Shown here: positions 23,409 through 35,104 of the stretch, in pieces | How the letters are laid out: every line of letters begins with the position of its first letter | Position numbering within the stretch: position 1 is the stretch's first letter | Origin: Celoporthe dispersa | Taxonomy: Eukaryota > Ascomycota > Sordariomycetes > Diaporthales > Cryphonectriaceae | DNA: 64,000 nucleotides | Direction of reading: 5' to 3' | NCBI GenBank assembly: GCA_016584495.1 | Contig: WAID01000006.1 | Location: 2,790,001-2,854,000 of the forward strand | The notes under the pieces: model-generated | Databases searched by the model: none | Seen by the model: the letters and a program-made list of their open reading frames with translations, nothing else | What the model was told of the DNA's origin: nothing | Program-made: the position numbers and the translations under genes

Positions 23409-23652
23409 CGGATTTTGGGGCGATGACGTGGTGTGGGCGGTGGGTGGAATAAATGGGACAAGCCTGGAGCCCACACAGAATCTCAGATAGCAGGCACTAA
23501 CACCTCGCAGGCAAGATTCAGACGGAGTCACGCTAACGCCTCGGTTGAGGAGACGGCACCCTAGCGTTTTACCCCTTGACCGACGAGGCAAGGTAGAGTG
23601 ACAAGACAGGTACTGCAGCAGGTGATCCATGTCCCTGACGGCCCAGGGAGGC

Positions 23653-23678
23653 AAAAAAAAAAAAAAAAAAAAAAAAAA
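23653..23678. repeat. Poly-A run of 26
   Basis: Uninterrupted A26 followed by a C run, in the intergenic region upstream of atf1. Its true length is uncertain in any assembly with homopolymer errors. Confidence 0.85.
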
Positions 23679-24190
23679 CCCCCCTCTCCCCCAAAATTCT
23701 CTTTCTCCATTACAAAGCAGAGATCAGGTGGAGGTGTGCCACTTGCAATTATGCATTTTGTTGAGAGTTCTCACCAGCATGGGATGAATGTCAGACTAAC
23801 AGTCTGATCGAGATCTCATGTCTTGTTCCTGATGTTGAGCTGTACCAGCCAGGCAAAGGGAGAGAAAGAAAAAGGCAAGACGAGATAGAACGTGGCTGGC
23901 ATAGCATCTTATCGCCATGTCGCCCTTACCGACAAGTGCCAGGAGTCAGTACATATCCAGTCGCCTTGTCTGAGACCACGTCCATCCATTCCTGGGCAGG
24001 CTGGGCCTGCAGAATTTCGTATTCCCCTCAGGTTCTAGAAACATGGTGGCGCGCTGGAGATCAGCCCTCGATCAGAGTGGCCGCTGGAGAAAGGCTGCGC
24101 AGTCCCTCTTTTCGCCTACGCTCCTTTTCGTGCGTCAAAAGTATAGGTACAAGGTCAAGTATCCAGACAGTACGAATCACGACACAGGTC

Positions 24191-24787
24191 ATGAACCCAT
24201 ACTACTACGTCTTCAGGTCAACCGCCCCCCCCCCTCATCTTCCCCTCTCGATAATCGATTCCATCAGCCAGACGCAGGCATTCGTCCATCCATCCTCTCC
24301 TACTTCGAGTGACTTGTCCGTCCGTCCGTCACCTTGTCTTGGTCGCATGACAGCTGCGCGAGACTGTTCGAGACCCATGGCGATTGAGGAGTCGCGCGGG
24401 CGCGTCCATCAATCAACGGCGGCCATCCGCAGCTTATGGATCTCACAGATCAAGGCAAAGGCAGGCCGATCGTCGATGGGCCAGAACTTGGCGCCGCAGG
24501 ACAACATAGTATCGCCCCAGCCATACATAGTAGAAGATCACCACACCGGACGCATCCTACCACCTGCCGGCTGGTCGAACACGAACAGCCAGACGATCGG
24601 ATGGCTGGCAGACTTATGTGTACCATACTACACAAAAGAAGAAGACGGTGGTACTCCCGGAACTCTTGGGCCGGCCTGGCTCTTTTCCTCATCGAATGAT
24701 TCGACAGAACAACCCCACTCTCTGCATCTTACACCAGCCAACCCGGAGCCTAGCCTGCTCGCGAAGGTACTGCGCAAATTGCGCTAG
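24191..24787 (+). CDS. Doubtful hypothetical open reading frame, 198 codons
   Basis: ATG-started frame (MNPYYYVFRSTAPPP) with no intron needed, ending LAKVLRKLR. The middle (DNIVSPQPYIVEDHHTGRI and AGWSNTNSQTIGWLADLC) reads like protein, but the first third is Pro/Ser low-complexity. Codon choice is mixed (ATA, GTA, TTA occur) and no family is recognised. The frame stays open upstream of the ATG to about 23936. It could be a real lineage-specific gene, part of the atf1 upstream region, or chance. Confidence 0.2.
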   Translation: MNPYYYVFRSTAPPPHLPLSIIDSISQTQAFVHPSSPTSSDLSVRPSPCLGRMTAARDCSRPMAIEESRGRVHQSTAAIRSLWISQIKAKAGRSSMGQNLAPQDNIVSPQPYIVEDHHTGRILPPAGWSNTNSQTIGWLADLCVPYYTKEEDGGTPGTLGPAWLFSSSNDSTEQPHSLHLTPANPEPSLLAKVLRKLR

Positions 24788-26372
24788 ACGCTAAGACCAG
24801 CACGTCTGCGACCTTCCAGGCAGGGGGGATCGAGATGACTGGGTTGATTTTCTCCATTCAATGAAATCTCTCCTCCTGCTTGAGGACCCCCCCCTCCCCT
24901 CTCTCCCTCCCAGTCACTCAAACTCAACCCACACACCGTTCCGTTCATATCAGCGGCCATGATGTGCACTGCGCAATTTCATTCACCCTTTGCTTGCTTG
25001 CTTCGACTTCTTCGTTGGTAGCTGGACTTTGGAAGAAGTGGCACTCGCGTGTATGGCACATAATTCTTTCGATGGTCTTGATCTCTTGATTCTGGGTTCT
25101 AGACCACACGTCTGCGAGCGGGTGAGGACAAAATCCAAGATGGAAGGAGGAATGTAGGAACATATCTGACTTCGCACTGTACGGGGACTTCCCGAAGCCA
25201 CACGCGCTACATCCCTGACTATGACGCAAGCATCTTCACACACCCTTGCGCTCTGTCCCTTCTTTCTGTGTGTTTCCTCTCCAAGTTAGGGGGGGATCTT
25301 AGGGATGAGCCCTCGCCCTCAAAGCGGCCACACCAGAGCAAGCTTTTTTTCATGATGCACAACGGAAGAGGAGATGGTCAAGACACGCTAACGGCTGGGA
25401 TCTTTTGACAGCTCGGGACCTTAGGCACAGATCTGCAGATTAGCGACACCGTGAACCTAGCACTCCGCCTCGACCTTCATGTTGTTTCTGTTTGTCGGTC
25501 GACATCGAGAACGGAATGAGGTTATTCACACTAGTCAGCTCAGCGTCTCGGTTTATTTGGTGTCGGGCGCGCTGGAGCTCGCAGGGAGACCACGTGGAGC
25601 AGGACCACCTTGCTTCGTCACGGATCCTGCCAGTCTTGCGAGCCACACTGGCGCCCGGAAAGGCCGAGTACAAGGTGCTCAAGAGCGTCGAGAATGGGAT
25701 AGATATGTCCACACTCTCGGCCTGGCCTACAGCGGATTGGTCTTGAAGCCCTGTCGAAGGTCGATTGCGAGTCCGAACAGCGCACCGCGAGCTATAGAGC
25801 CCAGCTCCGCCGAGAGGCCCTTGCTATAATGTACAGTATAGGATCCAGCCAGCCAATGCGTCTGAAATACCTATAGGGCTGAGGCAGGTCACACTTGATC
25901 AGAGACTCTTTCAAAAAGGGCTGAGTAGACGCGCTCTGGAAGCGACGCGCCTCCCAGGGTCAAGGCACGTGGGAGCCAGCTGGATTCGCGACGTCATCGC
26001 CAGAGCCACATTGCGGCTCTGTTTCTAAGTTGCATGCAGCGCAATTTAGATCCCGTCTCTGACATGTCAGAACCGAGCGCAAATTGTGGGCTGTGCTCCC
26101 ATCATCCATCATCGTCACGTTTTATAAGAACTCCAGAGGCTGCATTTGAGAGTCGAGAGTATGCATGCACCGAAGCGACGATAGGTCTTTTTTGCACCAG
26201 CTTTGGAAGTTCATCACCCCAAGAGGCATTGGTCAGCGAAAGGGGTGGAACATCTCCGTGACAGCTTGGCAAAGCACCCCCATCTAACTGCACAATCAGC
26301 ATCACCGCAGCGCTACAGATGCGCTCAGAAATGTAAATTCAGTTTCTCCTCAAGGTTTTTTTTTCAACATGC

Positions 26373-27664
26373 TTAGCTGTTGCTACCGCCCACCCACGCC
26401 TCTCGATGCGGCACCAAGCATGGGACATTTCTTATCAGGAGACCGCAAGTTGGCCAGACCGCCACCCGCGCAGCGGTGAGCGCTTGCTGCCCACGCCGCT
26501 CACCCCTGATCCCACCCAGCTGGCCGTGGACCTCAAAGGTGAGCGGGCTGGCCCTCTTCGCAATCCTGAAGCCATGTCTGGGTGCATGAACCCTGATTGA
26601 GGGCGACCCTCGTACCTCAGCCCTGGTCTCGAACACCACCTCCTTCTCGTCCAGACCCACGAGAACACCCGTGTCTTTGTGTGTCATGCCGCTGTCTGTT
26701 GGGAACACAACAACTCTATCACCCTTTGTCAAGCCTAGCGCCTGGACGATAGGGTCACCCTCTCGGACCTGTCCGTCCTCCTCGAAGAACGGAGAGTCAA
26801 GGATGGCCTGCGTGGCCTCGGCGCCTCCTATGGTAGGAATCTTGCCTAGCTCCGCCGCAGCTGCAGAGACGGCCTTGTCAAACCTCTGAATCCACGCAAA
26901 CACCTTGGGAAACTGCCTCTCCGACAGCTGGTCCCGCGGCAGCGCAACTCGCATCCCCCAAAGCCAGTGCAGCGGCCAGACAGCCTCGATGTCCGCCAGG
27001 CTCGGCCCGTCCGTCTTCAACAGCCACTCCCGCCCGTCCGCGAGCAGCGCCGTCTCCAACAGCTCAAACACACCGCGCATGTTGGCGACGGCTTCCGCCC
27101 TGGCCGCCGCCGGTGCCGCGCCGAAATTCCTGCCCCCCACGAAGTCGGACCGGTCCTTGAGCCATGCTTTATCCTTGAACAGGGGCATCTGTGGTGGGAT
27201 GAGCATCGCCGCCCACGCAAACGGGCCCGCGTCCACCGTGAGGGCCTCGAGAAGGCGCTCGATGGCGCGGTGCTCGCCTGCTGCCGCGCCGAGCTTCGGC
27301 ACGGGGGTGTCGAGGGCCTCGAGTTTCTGGAGGATGAGGCGGGTGTCGAGGTAGACGTCTCGGCCGATAGATAGGATGGGGATCCGGCGGTATTTGATCC
27401 CTAGCGCTGCGATGTCCGGGCGGGGCATCATGTTGGGTTGTTCCTGCGAAGCTGTTCAGCAGGTAGGTAGGTCATGTCACGGTGAGCAAAAAAGAATCAA
27501 AGAAAGAAAGACAGGGGAAATAGGGCTGCTGTCGAGATCAACTGGTGTTTGCTACTTACCGTCTGCTTGTACGGGATGCCACGTAGCTGTAGATACCATT
27601 CAACCCTCTTCGCGAAGGGGGAGAATTTGTATCGGTACAGGATGATGGTGTGCTCGGGTGACAT
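26373..27664 (-). CDS. Glutathione S-transferase-like protein (thioredoxin-fold N-terminus)
   Basis: Exons 27664-27560 and 27443-26373, 391 residues. The start is ATG 27664 (MSPEHTIILYRY); the frame is open further upstream but only without an ATG. Residues 8-35 form the GST N-terminal pattern (LYRYKFSPFAKRVEWYLQLR, then GIPYKQ), continuing after the intron as EQPNMMPRPDIAALGIKYRR and RIPIL. A helical GST C-terminal-type domain follows to about residue 240 (SLADIEAVWPLHWLWGMRV). A beta-rich tail with VVVFPTDSGMTHKDTG is typical of a fungal GST-like subfamily. The last roughly 50 residues after FRIAKRASPL have no clear counterpart and may reflect a missed 3' intron. Role unknown; possibly glutathione-dependent detoxification. 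Confidence 0.85.
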
Positions 27665-29703
27665 GGTGGGCTGCTCGGATGACCAACAGGGCGAGCTCGA
27701 AAACGGTGAGTGAGTCGAGTCTGTTCCTGCTATGGCTCGGTTCAATAAAGCAGGAGGCTCTCAATTCTCAGTGTGCCCCGGGGGAGATGTTGTCTTATAT
27801 TGGCTTTCAGCCACGGTCCGGGATCGTCTGGGTCCGCACGCTTTCACGGAGCTGGTCTTGGAGGGCAGCACTGCGACGGGATCACTTCGAAGATAACCTC
27901 CAGTCGTCCGTCGATATAGGTTCTGATGCGATGGCTCGATAAATTTCACGACAGAAAACAAATACGTGGAAGAAAGGCAGGTTATTCTAAGGGGGGCTGT
28001 CCACGGCACGGCACCTCCTCCAGAGATACCTCGGCATGATATCACGGCTCAGACAAGGCGCGCCTTGGCTTGTGGGATTGGCCCGACAAGCAACGACTGT
28101 GCAGACATAAAGAAACAGTGGCAACCTCGGGTGTCATCCTCTGTAGCAAACCCTGTGATTGTTGGGGTGAAGGGGAAAAAAGCAAGAAGAAAGAAAGAGA
28201 AAAAAAATAAAGGCAAGCGAAGTATGTCCCATCTGTATTGTACTTTCAACGTCTGTCTGCCCTCTAAGGCGAGCCATTCAGAACGGTCAATCGTCTGTCC
28301 AGACCGGAGCGGGTGTCCGCAGCCCCGCCTCCACCGCAGGTTAAGCTAGGTCTCCGCTGCCCGCAAATTTTCCGCAACCTTCTCTTTTTTTTTTTTTTTT
28401 TTTTTTTGTTGACCAAATCTCAGCCGCGCAACGACCGACAAGCCCACCCGCCGCGGACAAATCCTTTTCTCTCTCCGTCTCCCGCGAAATGCACATCTCT
28501 AAACGACGAGACTGTTTGTTGTTATTGTGATTATACACACCAGAATGACAGTCGGATGGACGGGACTCGACGTGTCCACCTGAAATACTGTAGGAGGCGC
28601 GAACTTCTTCGTGGCTTGCGCCCGCCATCAGACGCTGGATGTGAGTTGCGCTATGGGCTTTGCGGCCGGGCAAGACATACGCTGCCGCACGGGAGATACC
28701 AGCGGCCGACATGGTCGTAGTAGGTATTGTGATCGTACCTTTTCAGCTCAAGTGAGCTCAGGATAGGGAGGGGCTTGAGGTGCAGGCGGTCTCTCCTCTC
28801 AGGCTACTGTGCACCCTTCCTGCCCTGTCCTGCTCTCCTTCTCTCTGTCCCTTACTTGTTCACTGTGCTTTGCCGATGATGAGACCATCTTTACCTTCAA
28901 CCTGGAGTCATACACCTTCATTGGCGACGATGACATGGTTCAAGATATTATAGACTACAACGGTCTGAGGCAGCCGGAGCCAGTTTCTTGCTCTGTCCCT
29001 CCTTTCTTCTTCTTCTTCTTTCACTTTCGGTCTTCGTCGTTTGGACCCGTGAAATCATGGGTGGTCTGCGGTACAAGATGTGATGGTCATGGTTTAAATT
29101 CTAGCACAAACGATGACAAGACAGCCAGGTTGACAGCGAGGTTCACTGGGTACTCAATCCGGAGCCTTTCAATACGGTCAGCTAAACTCGCTTACGGTCA
29201 AACAGTGTTGGCTTGTGTGCAAGACCTCGGGCAATGGGCAGATTTGGGAAGAGTCTCCATAGCCACAGACAACAGCACGAGAGCCTGGTCTTTAGGCCTT
29301 ATGAATGCTACCGAGGCTGTCTAACATTCGTATCTACCCAGAGCACACCTACAGCCCAGGTCCTTGGTCGTACATGATAAGTTTGTCTCGAGGCGGCGAC
29401 TTCTTGTGATTTATCTCCAGTAGTCAAATGACCAGTGATGGGAAGTTGAACATGGAACCGGATCTGCTCGGGACGAAGTGATCCTTCTCTAGTCATTGAT
29501 GATATTGATATTATATTTTTGTTTCTGAGATCCTTTCAGTATGCTCGGATCCCGCATTACACCACCAAGGCAGGCAGAACCGCCATCCTTCTAGCATAAA
29601 TATATGTACGTATGTGTGTGCATATGTATACATATATATGAAATATATATTTAGTAGAGATAAGAAAGATCCGGCGTCATTCAGCTCTTACGGCAGCTGC
29701 TGC
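27665..29703. other. Intergenic between GST-like and permease genes
   Basis: About 2 kb. A T23 run lies at 28385-28407 and an AT-rich ATATAT stretch at about 29597-29652, just past the permease stop. Two stretches look weakly coding (minus 28540-28712, with an ATG at 28712; plus about 28880-28980), but no complete gene model could be built. Confidence 0.45.
28385..28407. repeat. Poly-T run of 23
   Basis: Uninterrupted T23 on the plus strand in intergenic DNA. Confidence 0.85.
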
Positions 29704-31437
29704 TTATTTGCCGGTGTACTTTCTCTCCAGGTACCTCGCAGGTACATAGACCACCAGCGTGAAGACCAGCGCCAGCTGGTTGCCGATATCACCGCCATAG
29801 TCACCGATCTTGGCGGCCAGGCTGCCGACGTACCAGGTCTCGCTCATGCCGACAACGCAGCCCGCAATACCAGCAGCGAAGGCAAAGCCGCCGGCCCAGC
29901 CAAAGGGAAGCCGGGACGGGTCGTTCCAGGCCTCGAGGTCGTAGCCCTGGAACCCCCTGGAGCCGCCGCGGTAGAGGTAGTGCTCGACGAAGAGGATGAC
30001 GAAGAAGCTGGTGTTCCAGTAGCCGAGCAGGGAGAGGAAGTTCTGGAGGAAGGTGAGGAGCTTGTCGCGCCCGACCAGGGCGAGCAGGATGATGAGGACG
30101 AACATGACGGCGGTCCAGACGAAGCGGGGCACGACGGAGAGGGGGCGGGCGAACTGCTGGACGGAGAGGCCGGCGGAGTAGAGGGCGATGGCGTTCATGG
30201 CGATGCCGGAGAAGGCGAGGAGGACGAGAAGGAACTTGGCGAAGCCGACCGGGTGCACCATGGTCTGGATGAAGAAGCCGATGCCGGAATCCCAGGCGTC
30301 CATCCAGTCGGCCTTGTTGTTGAGGGCGGAGCCGCAGAGGGCGCCGAGGACCATGCCGAGGCAGGTGGGGAGGCCTGGAGAGAAGTGGGTGGTCAGTCCG
30401 ACGAGATGCACGATTTCTCTCTTCAGGGAAGGGGGAAGGGCAAGCCGAGGGTCGTACCGATGCCGAGGGTGGTGTAGACAAACACCTTGACCTTGCTCGT
30501 GTCCACAGGATACTCGACATAATAATCACTGACGATGGAGCACCACGAGGCGGAGGAGCCGTACAGGGCGGCGAAGAGGGTGAGCGACATGCCGGAGAGG
30601 GTGGCGCCGGTGACGGTGGGCGGGGTACTGTTGTCGGCAAAGTGGCCTGCATAGCCGTACATGATGACGAAGATGACGGCGATGACCATGCCGGCGAACT
30701 TCTCGTAGGTGAAGACGGCCTTGAGGCCGACAAAGGAGACGATGAAGCCGCAGACGGCGGCGATGATGACACCGAGCTCGGAGCCCAGAGCACCGTCCGA
30801 CACGGCAGACAGGGCCTGGCCGCCGGTGATGCAGCCGACCGAGGACCAGCCGATCTGCTCGACCACGTTGAGCAGGGCGATCAGCTTGGAGGGCCACCAG
30901 CCCATGGAGTAGCGGGAGATGGAGACCTGGCGGAGGCCTGTGCCGGGGCCCATCGTCGCGCACCAGCCCTGGGTTGTTTGTGGTCTCCTGGTCAGCCATG
31001 TCTACGTCTCTTGCTGTCACGGGAGATACAAGAAACAGCCAAGAGGCCCAAGGAGAAAACCCACAGTGACGGCGCTGCCGATCAGCGAGCTGAAGATGAT
31101 GATCACGATGCTCCTCCACAGGTCCAGGCCCAGCTCCCAGCCCAGGAAGCCGGTGGTGAAGCAGCTCAGGTTGGTGGTGGCGCTCATCCACATGAGGAAC
31201 ATGACGGCCTGGTTGGAAAAGCTGGCGTAGTTGGGATCACGGTCCTCGGAGCCTGCGGCGCTGGATACCGTGCGTCTCGACGCCGATCTTGCGGTCCATA
31301 GCGTCCTCCCAGCGGCAAAGGGTGCCGAGGATACCGCTGCCGCCGCGGCTCGGTGGAGGGGAGACATCGTCGTCGCCGGAGCCGTAGGGCGAGGTGGCGA
31401 TCTTGGGCTCGACGGGGTGCTTCTCTTCGTCCTGCAT
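29704..31437 (-). CDS. FCY2: Purine-cytosine permease, NCS1 family (Fcy2/FcyB-like), one apparent frame break
   Basis: Exons 31437-31065, 30968-30458 and 30374-29704, 517 residues after allowing for one break. The N-terminal cytosolic tail is MQDEEKHPVEPKIATSPYG. Around twelve hydrophobic segments follow, with family motifs WMSATTNLSCFTTGFLG, GPGTGLRQVSISRYSMGWWP, NVVEQIGWSSVGCITGGQAL and LPFGWAGGFAFAAG. The second exon begins GWCATMGPGTG, as expected for NCS1 transporters. Family role: proton-coupled uptake of cytosine, adenine, guanine or hypoxanthine across the plasma membrane. The frame changes at about 31255-31260, between ETHGIQR and AGSEDRDPNY, as if one base were extra; this is not a long homopolymer. 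Neighbouring genes give no pathway hint. Confidence 0.93.
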
Positions 31438-34400
31438 CTTGGCTGGCAGAGAGAAAGAGAGGAAGGTGAGGAGAAGGAGGAAGAGGGGGAAGAAGAGATC
31501 TCTTCTGGTCGAGGAAGAGACAGGAACGGGGGCGGAGGAGAGGGGGGGAGGGGAGAGAAGAAGGTGTTCTGGAGCAAAAGAGGGGAGAGATGTCAACTCC
31601 AGCGCTTTGTGGGTTGTGAGGCGATATCTTCAGTTCAATTCATCTGGTGGCGCCGAGAGAGGGGCCGGGGTGGTTCGTTATCTTGGGGGGAGGGGAGGGA
31701 GGGAGATAAAATAATCCCGTAACCCTTCGCACGAAATTTGGGTTCGGAACGAGGAGGAGGAGGGATCTCTTTCCAACCGAGAAGCAAAAGAAAACTCAAA
31801 AAAAGAGCACAGGTACAGAGGGAGGGGAAAAAAGGTTGAGGGTCACGCGATCAACCTCTCACTTTCAACAACTACAACAACTATAAACACCCTTACAAGG
31901 CCTTGTCAATTACTTAAGAAAATATGTTATCGAAGGAGGAAGGGTCTCGACCCTTTTTCCCGCGCAAGAAAAAAAAAAACTATTGCATAGCCGCCTTTTT
32001 TTTTTTTTTCTTCCTCGGCCAAGTACGAACTAACTTATCGCCTTATCGAGCAGGAACCATCACTACACTAGGCCCAAAGTGGCACCGAGGCACAACCCTT
32101 CAAGAAAGAAAGAAAAGGGAAGGGAAGGGGAAGGAAGGGAAAAAAAAAGGGTATCCACCCAACAGCGCTCGCGAGCAGGGATAGGCACAGCTGTCCAGTG
32201 TCGACGGCGCCACGGCTGTTGTACGGAACTGGCAGCTGCCCGGGAAGCCCCATGCTGCGGTACCTTATCTTTATGGGAGTGTGGGAGAGAAAGCGCGAGA
32301 GCGTTCCTTCCCACAAGGAGAGGAGATCTTTTGCCGCCCCCCTCCCCCCGCGCCTGCTCTTGTGCCACTGATAAGCGGCCCGCTAGCGACATTCTAGAAG
32401 ATCGATGAGATGGGTCCAGCCGCGGTGCATGCTGCGCCGTGCCTGGGCTGCATCGGCGGTACCGCAAAAGTAGGCACTGGCACCAACCCCGTACTTTCAG
32501 GTGCAGATTACGGGGGTCCATCTGCTCTTGCTGTGGGCTGTGGGCTGTGGGCTGTGGGTTGTGTTCCCTTCTCCTTATTTTATCTTGGATACTATGGTCA
32601 TGTATAGCACTGCATAATGAAGAAGGAGGAGGAAAGAGAAGAAGAAAAAGAGAAAGTACAGGTACTGTGCTCATGTCGTCTTGCCGTAGGCCCCCTCAAC
32701 CAGCTTTCTAGGTAGACGAAGCAAGCTGCACGCGACCCGCCGACATTGTACGGAGTGTACAGGATAAGCCAGAGTTCACAAACACGGTGCCTCTCGAGTG
32801 TTCCCCGTTGTCACGTGCCGCGGTCTTCATTGCTTGACCACACACTCTCCTGTGGACAACCCGCTGGGGCCAAGGCCTGGAGTGGTGCGTGATTCGGACT
32901 GACTACCATTCGTCCTCCTCTGCCGTGCCGCCAGCCACACCCGCAACAGCAGACCCCCGAGAGACCAACTCCAAGCGAATGAGAATGGCCCGAACGGCGC
33001 TCCTGCCCGTGTGCGATGTAAGTTTGTGTAGCAGCAGTAGTAGAAACGTTGCCTGCTCAAGGTATCTGGGGCACTCTCGTGGTCTGGCCTCCTCCCCCCT
33101 GGCAACCGGTTCCCGAAACACAGCGTGTGCTCTCGACCCGCCCAGCCAAGATGCGTGATTATGTCTCGGGCGCAGGAGAGCCAAACGGCCTCCACCCACG
33201 GCGTCGTACACAACCGCCACCTCTGGAGGAGGTCCAGCGTCGTGTGAGACGAGTGCTCTTGTTGTTGCTGCCAAGGAGGCGAGATTTCCTCCCAGGCCTC
33301 ATGGTCGAGACACACAACACACAACAGTGCATGACCTCCATGTCTCACGAGGCTCCGACATAGGTCATTTCAACCATATGTTCCCTCACAAATGTCCACA
33401 AGGTGTGTAGCCGATGGACGTTTGAACGTGGCGGCGCGTTCCTCCTCCTCCCCCTTCTCCCAGCTCCTACCGTCTTTCGCTGCCATTTTTGGCTGTCTTT
33501 GTTGGTACATATCTTGCCTCCTGGATCAGGTTCCAGACGGGCTCTTGCCAGTTGTCGTGGCGTCTTCGCACGTGGGTTGTCCCCAAGACAGACAGACAAG
33601 ACCTCTTGCTCCCCAATCTCCGCGTCCCAGCACTTTTATGACCATGACACCGACATAGACTCGAGGATGCCGAGCCTCTCGTTGGTCTACCAAGCTGGAC
33701 AGCAATATGGGGGGGGGGTGTGCACGGTCGACACGAGCGGCCGGCGAAGACCTTTGTCGAAAGGAAACTGCACGCTCACGTGGTAGGAACATAACAGTCA
33801 GCAGTAGACGCATCAATAGTCTCACCCTCGCCCCAGACAAAAAAAAAGAGAAGGAAGGAAAAAAAGAATGCTTACCCACAGCCCCGCCTAGCATCAGTGC
33901 CGCGGTGAGCCAGCAGGCCGCAGGCTCTGACCTGGCCCCCAAAACAACGGATTGACTCACTTATCAGAAGCAGAGAGCCAAGGGCCTGTTCAACACTTAC
34001 TCTCTCTGTCTCTTTGAGAAAAAGCTAAGTATCGTAGCTTTGAAAACCGAACTTCGGCATAAGCTTTGCTTCCTGCCAGCCGAGGGGATATCGGCGCCGA
34101 GAAGGAAAGGAAGAGGGGCCGAAAGGGGAAGAAAGAAGAAGAAGGGGAAGAAGAAAACAAGAAAAAAAAAGAAAGGGAAGAAAGGGAAAACGGCTCGCGG
34201 CCATCCTGTTACGACATTAACCCCTCTGACGTACAGGAGACAGGTGATGGCTGCGTGAGCTGGATGACGCTTGTCATCTACAGGTTGCCACCTGTCCGGG
34301 TAGACAGACAGATGGCGATGACATGACAAGACTCTCTTTCTTGTCGGAGGAACGTCTCCCAGTACAGTCATATGTGTACAGAGAAGGAAGAAAAGAGATA

Positions 34401-35057
34401 AAAAAAACAAAAGAATCGTACCAGCTCGGGACGATAGCCAGTCATGCCCATGCCGGGCCATGTCGACGGGCCGGACATGAGACGTCCGAGATGGAAAAAA
34501 AACCACACATATTCATAGCCTCCTTTTAGGAAGTCTCCGGGGCGGGATGTCTGAGACGAGACTTCTATTGCTGAAATGATGATGATGATGATGAATGAAT
34601 GAATGATGACCTGTCTCGGAATGCCGCCCCCAAAGAGGTGCCCCAGGTGCTGGGAGCAGTCACCCCCCCGCCTCTTCAAGCTTGCACGTCTTCCCGGATG
34701 ATGGATGAAGAACAGGCATACAAGAAACCCCCACGCCGGTCAGCAGGCGGGTAAAAGCTGACAATCCAAGCGACATGACATGTAATCTACCCAGACATGA
34801 TCCTGCCGACCGCAGCGCTTCCTCTTTTTTTGTTTTTCTTTTTTTTCTCTCCTTTCTCCTCCTCCCCCCTAACCTTGTCATGCGAGGAAGCACATGCTGT
34901 AACGTGCTGTGTAAAGCTGGCAAGGTTCGGCTCGGGGAGGAGGGGGCGGGTCTTTACCCCGGATTTTGACACGGCCGTTGTTGCTGCATAAGCAGGTAGT
35001 TTGGGTTGGGTTTGATGGCTACCGAAATAGAAGTAGGCCTCGGAAAACACCCTTGTT

Positions 35058-35062
<5 letters not shown>

Positions 35063-35100
<38 letters not shown>
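35063..35100. repeat. (TG)19 microsatellite
   Basis: Thirty-eight bases of uninterrupted TG, the longest dinucleotide repeat in the window, within the gene-poor region. Confidence 0.95.

Positions 35101-35104
<4 letters not shown>

Larger units (their letters stand above)
23004..26372. other. Long intergenic region upstream of atf1
   Basis: About 3.4 kb. The first 450 bp before atf1 hold several TGACG-type elements. A 26-A run sits at 23653-23678. An ATG-started open frame of 198 codons occurs at 24191-24787 (listed separately); nothing else is supported. Confidence 0.5.

Noticed and set aside
32827..33348. Minus-strand 173-codon frame in the gene-free block
   Set aside because: Composition and codon use are random-like (many Cys, Trp, His), with no conserved motif and a counterpart frame on the other strand.
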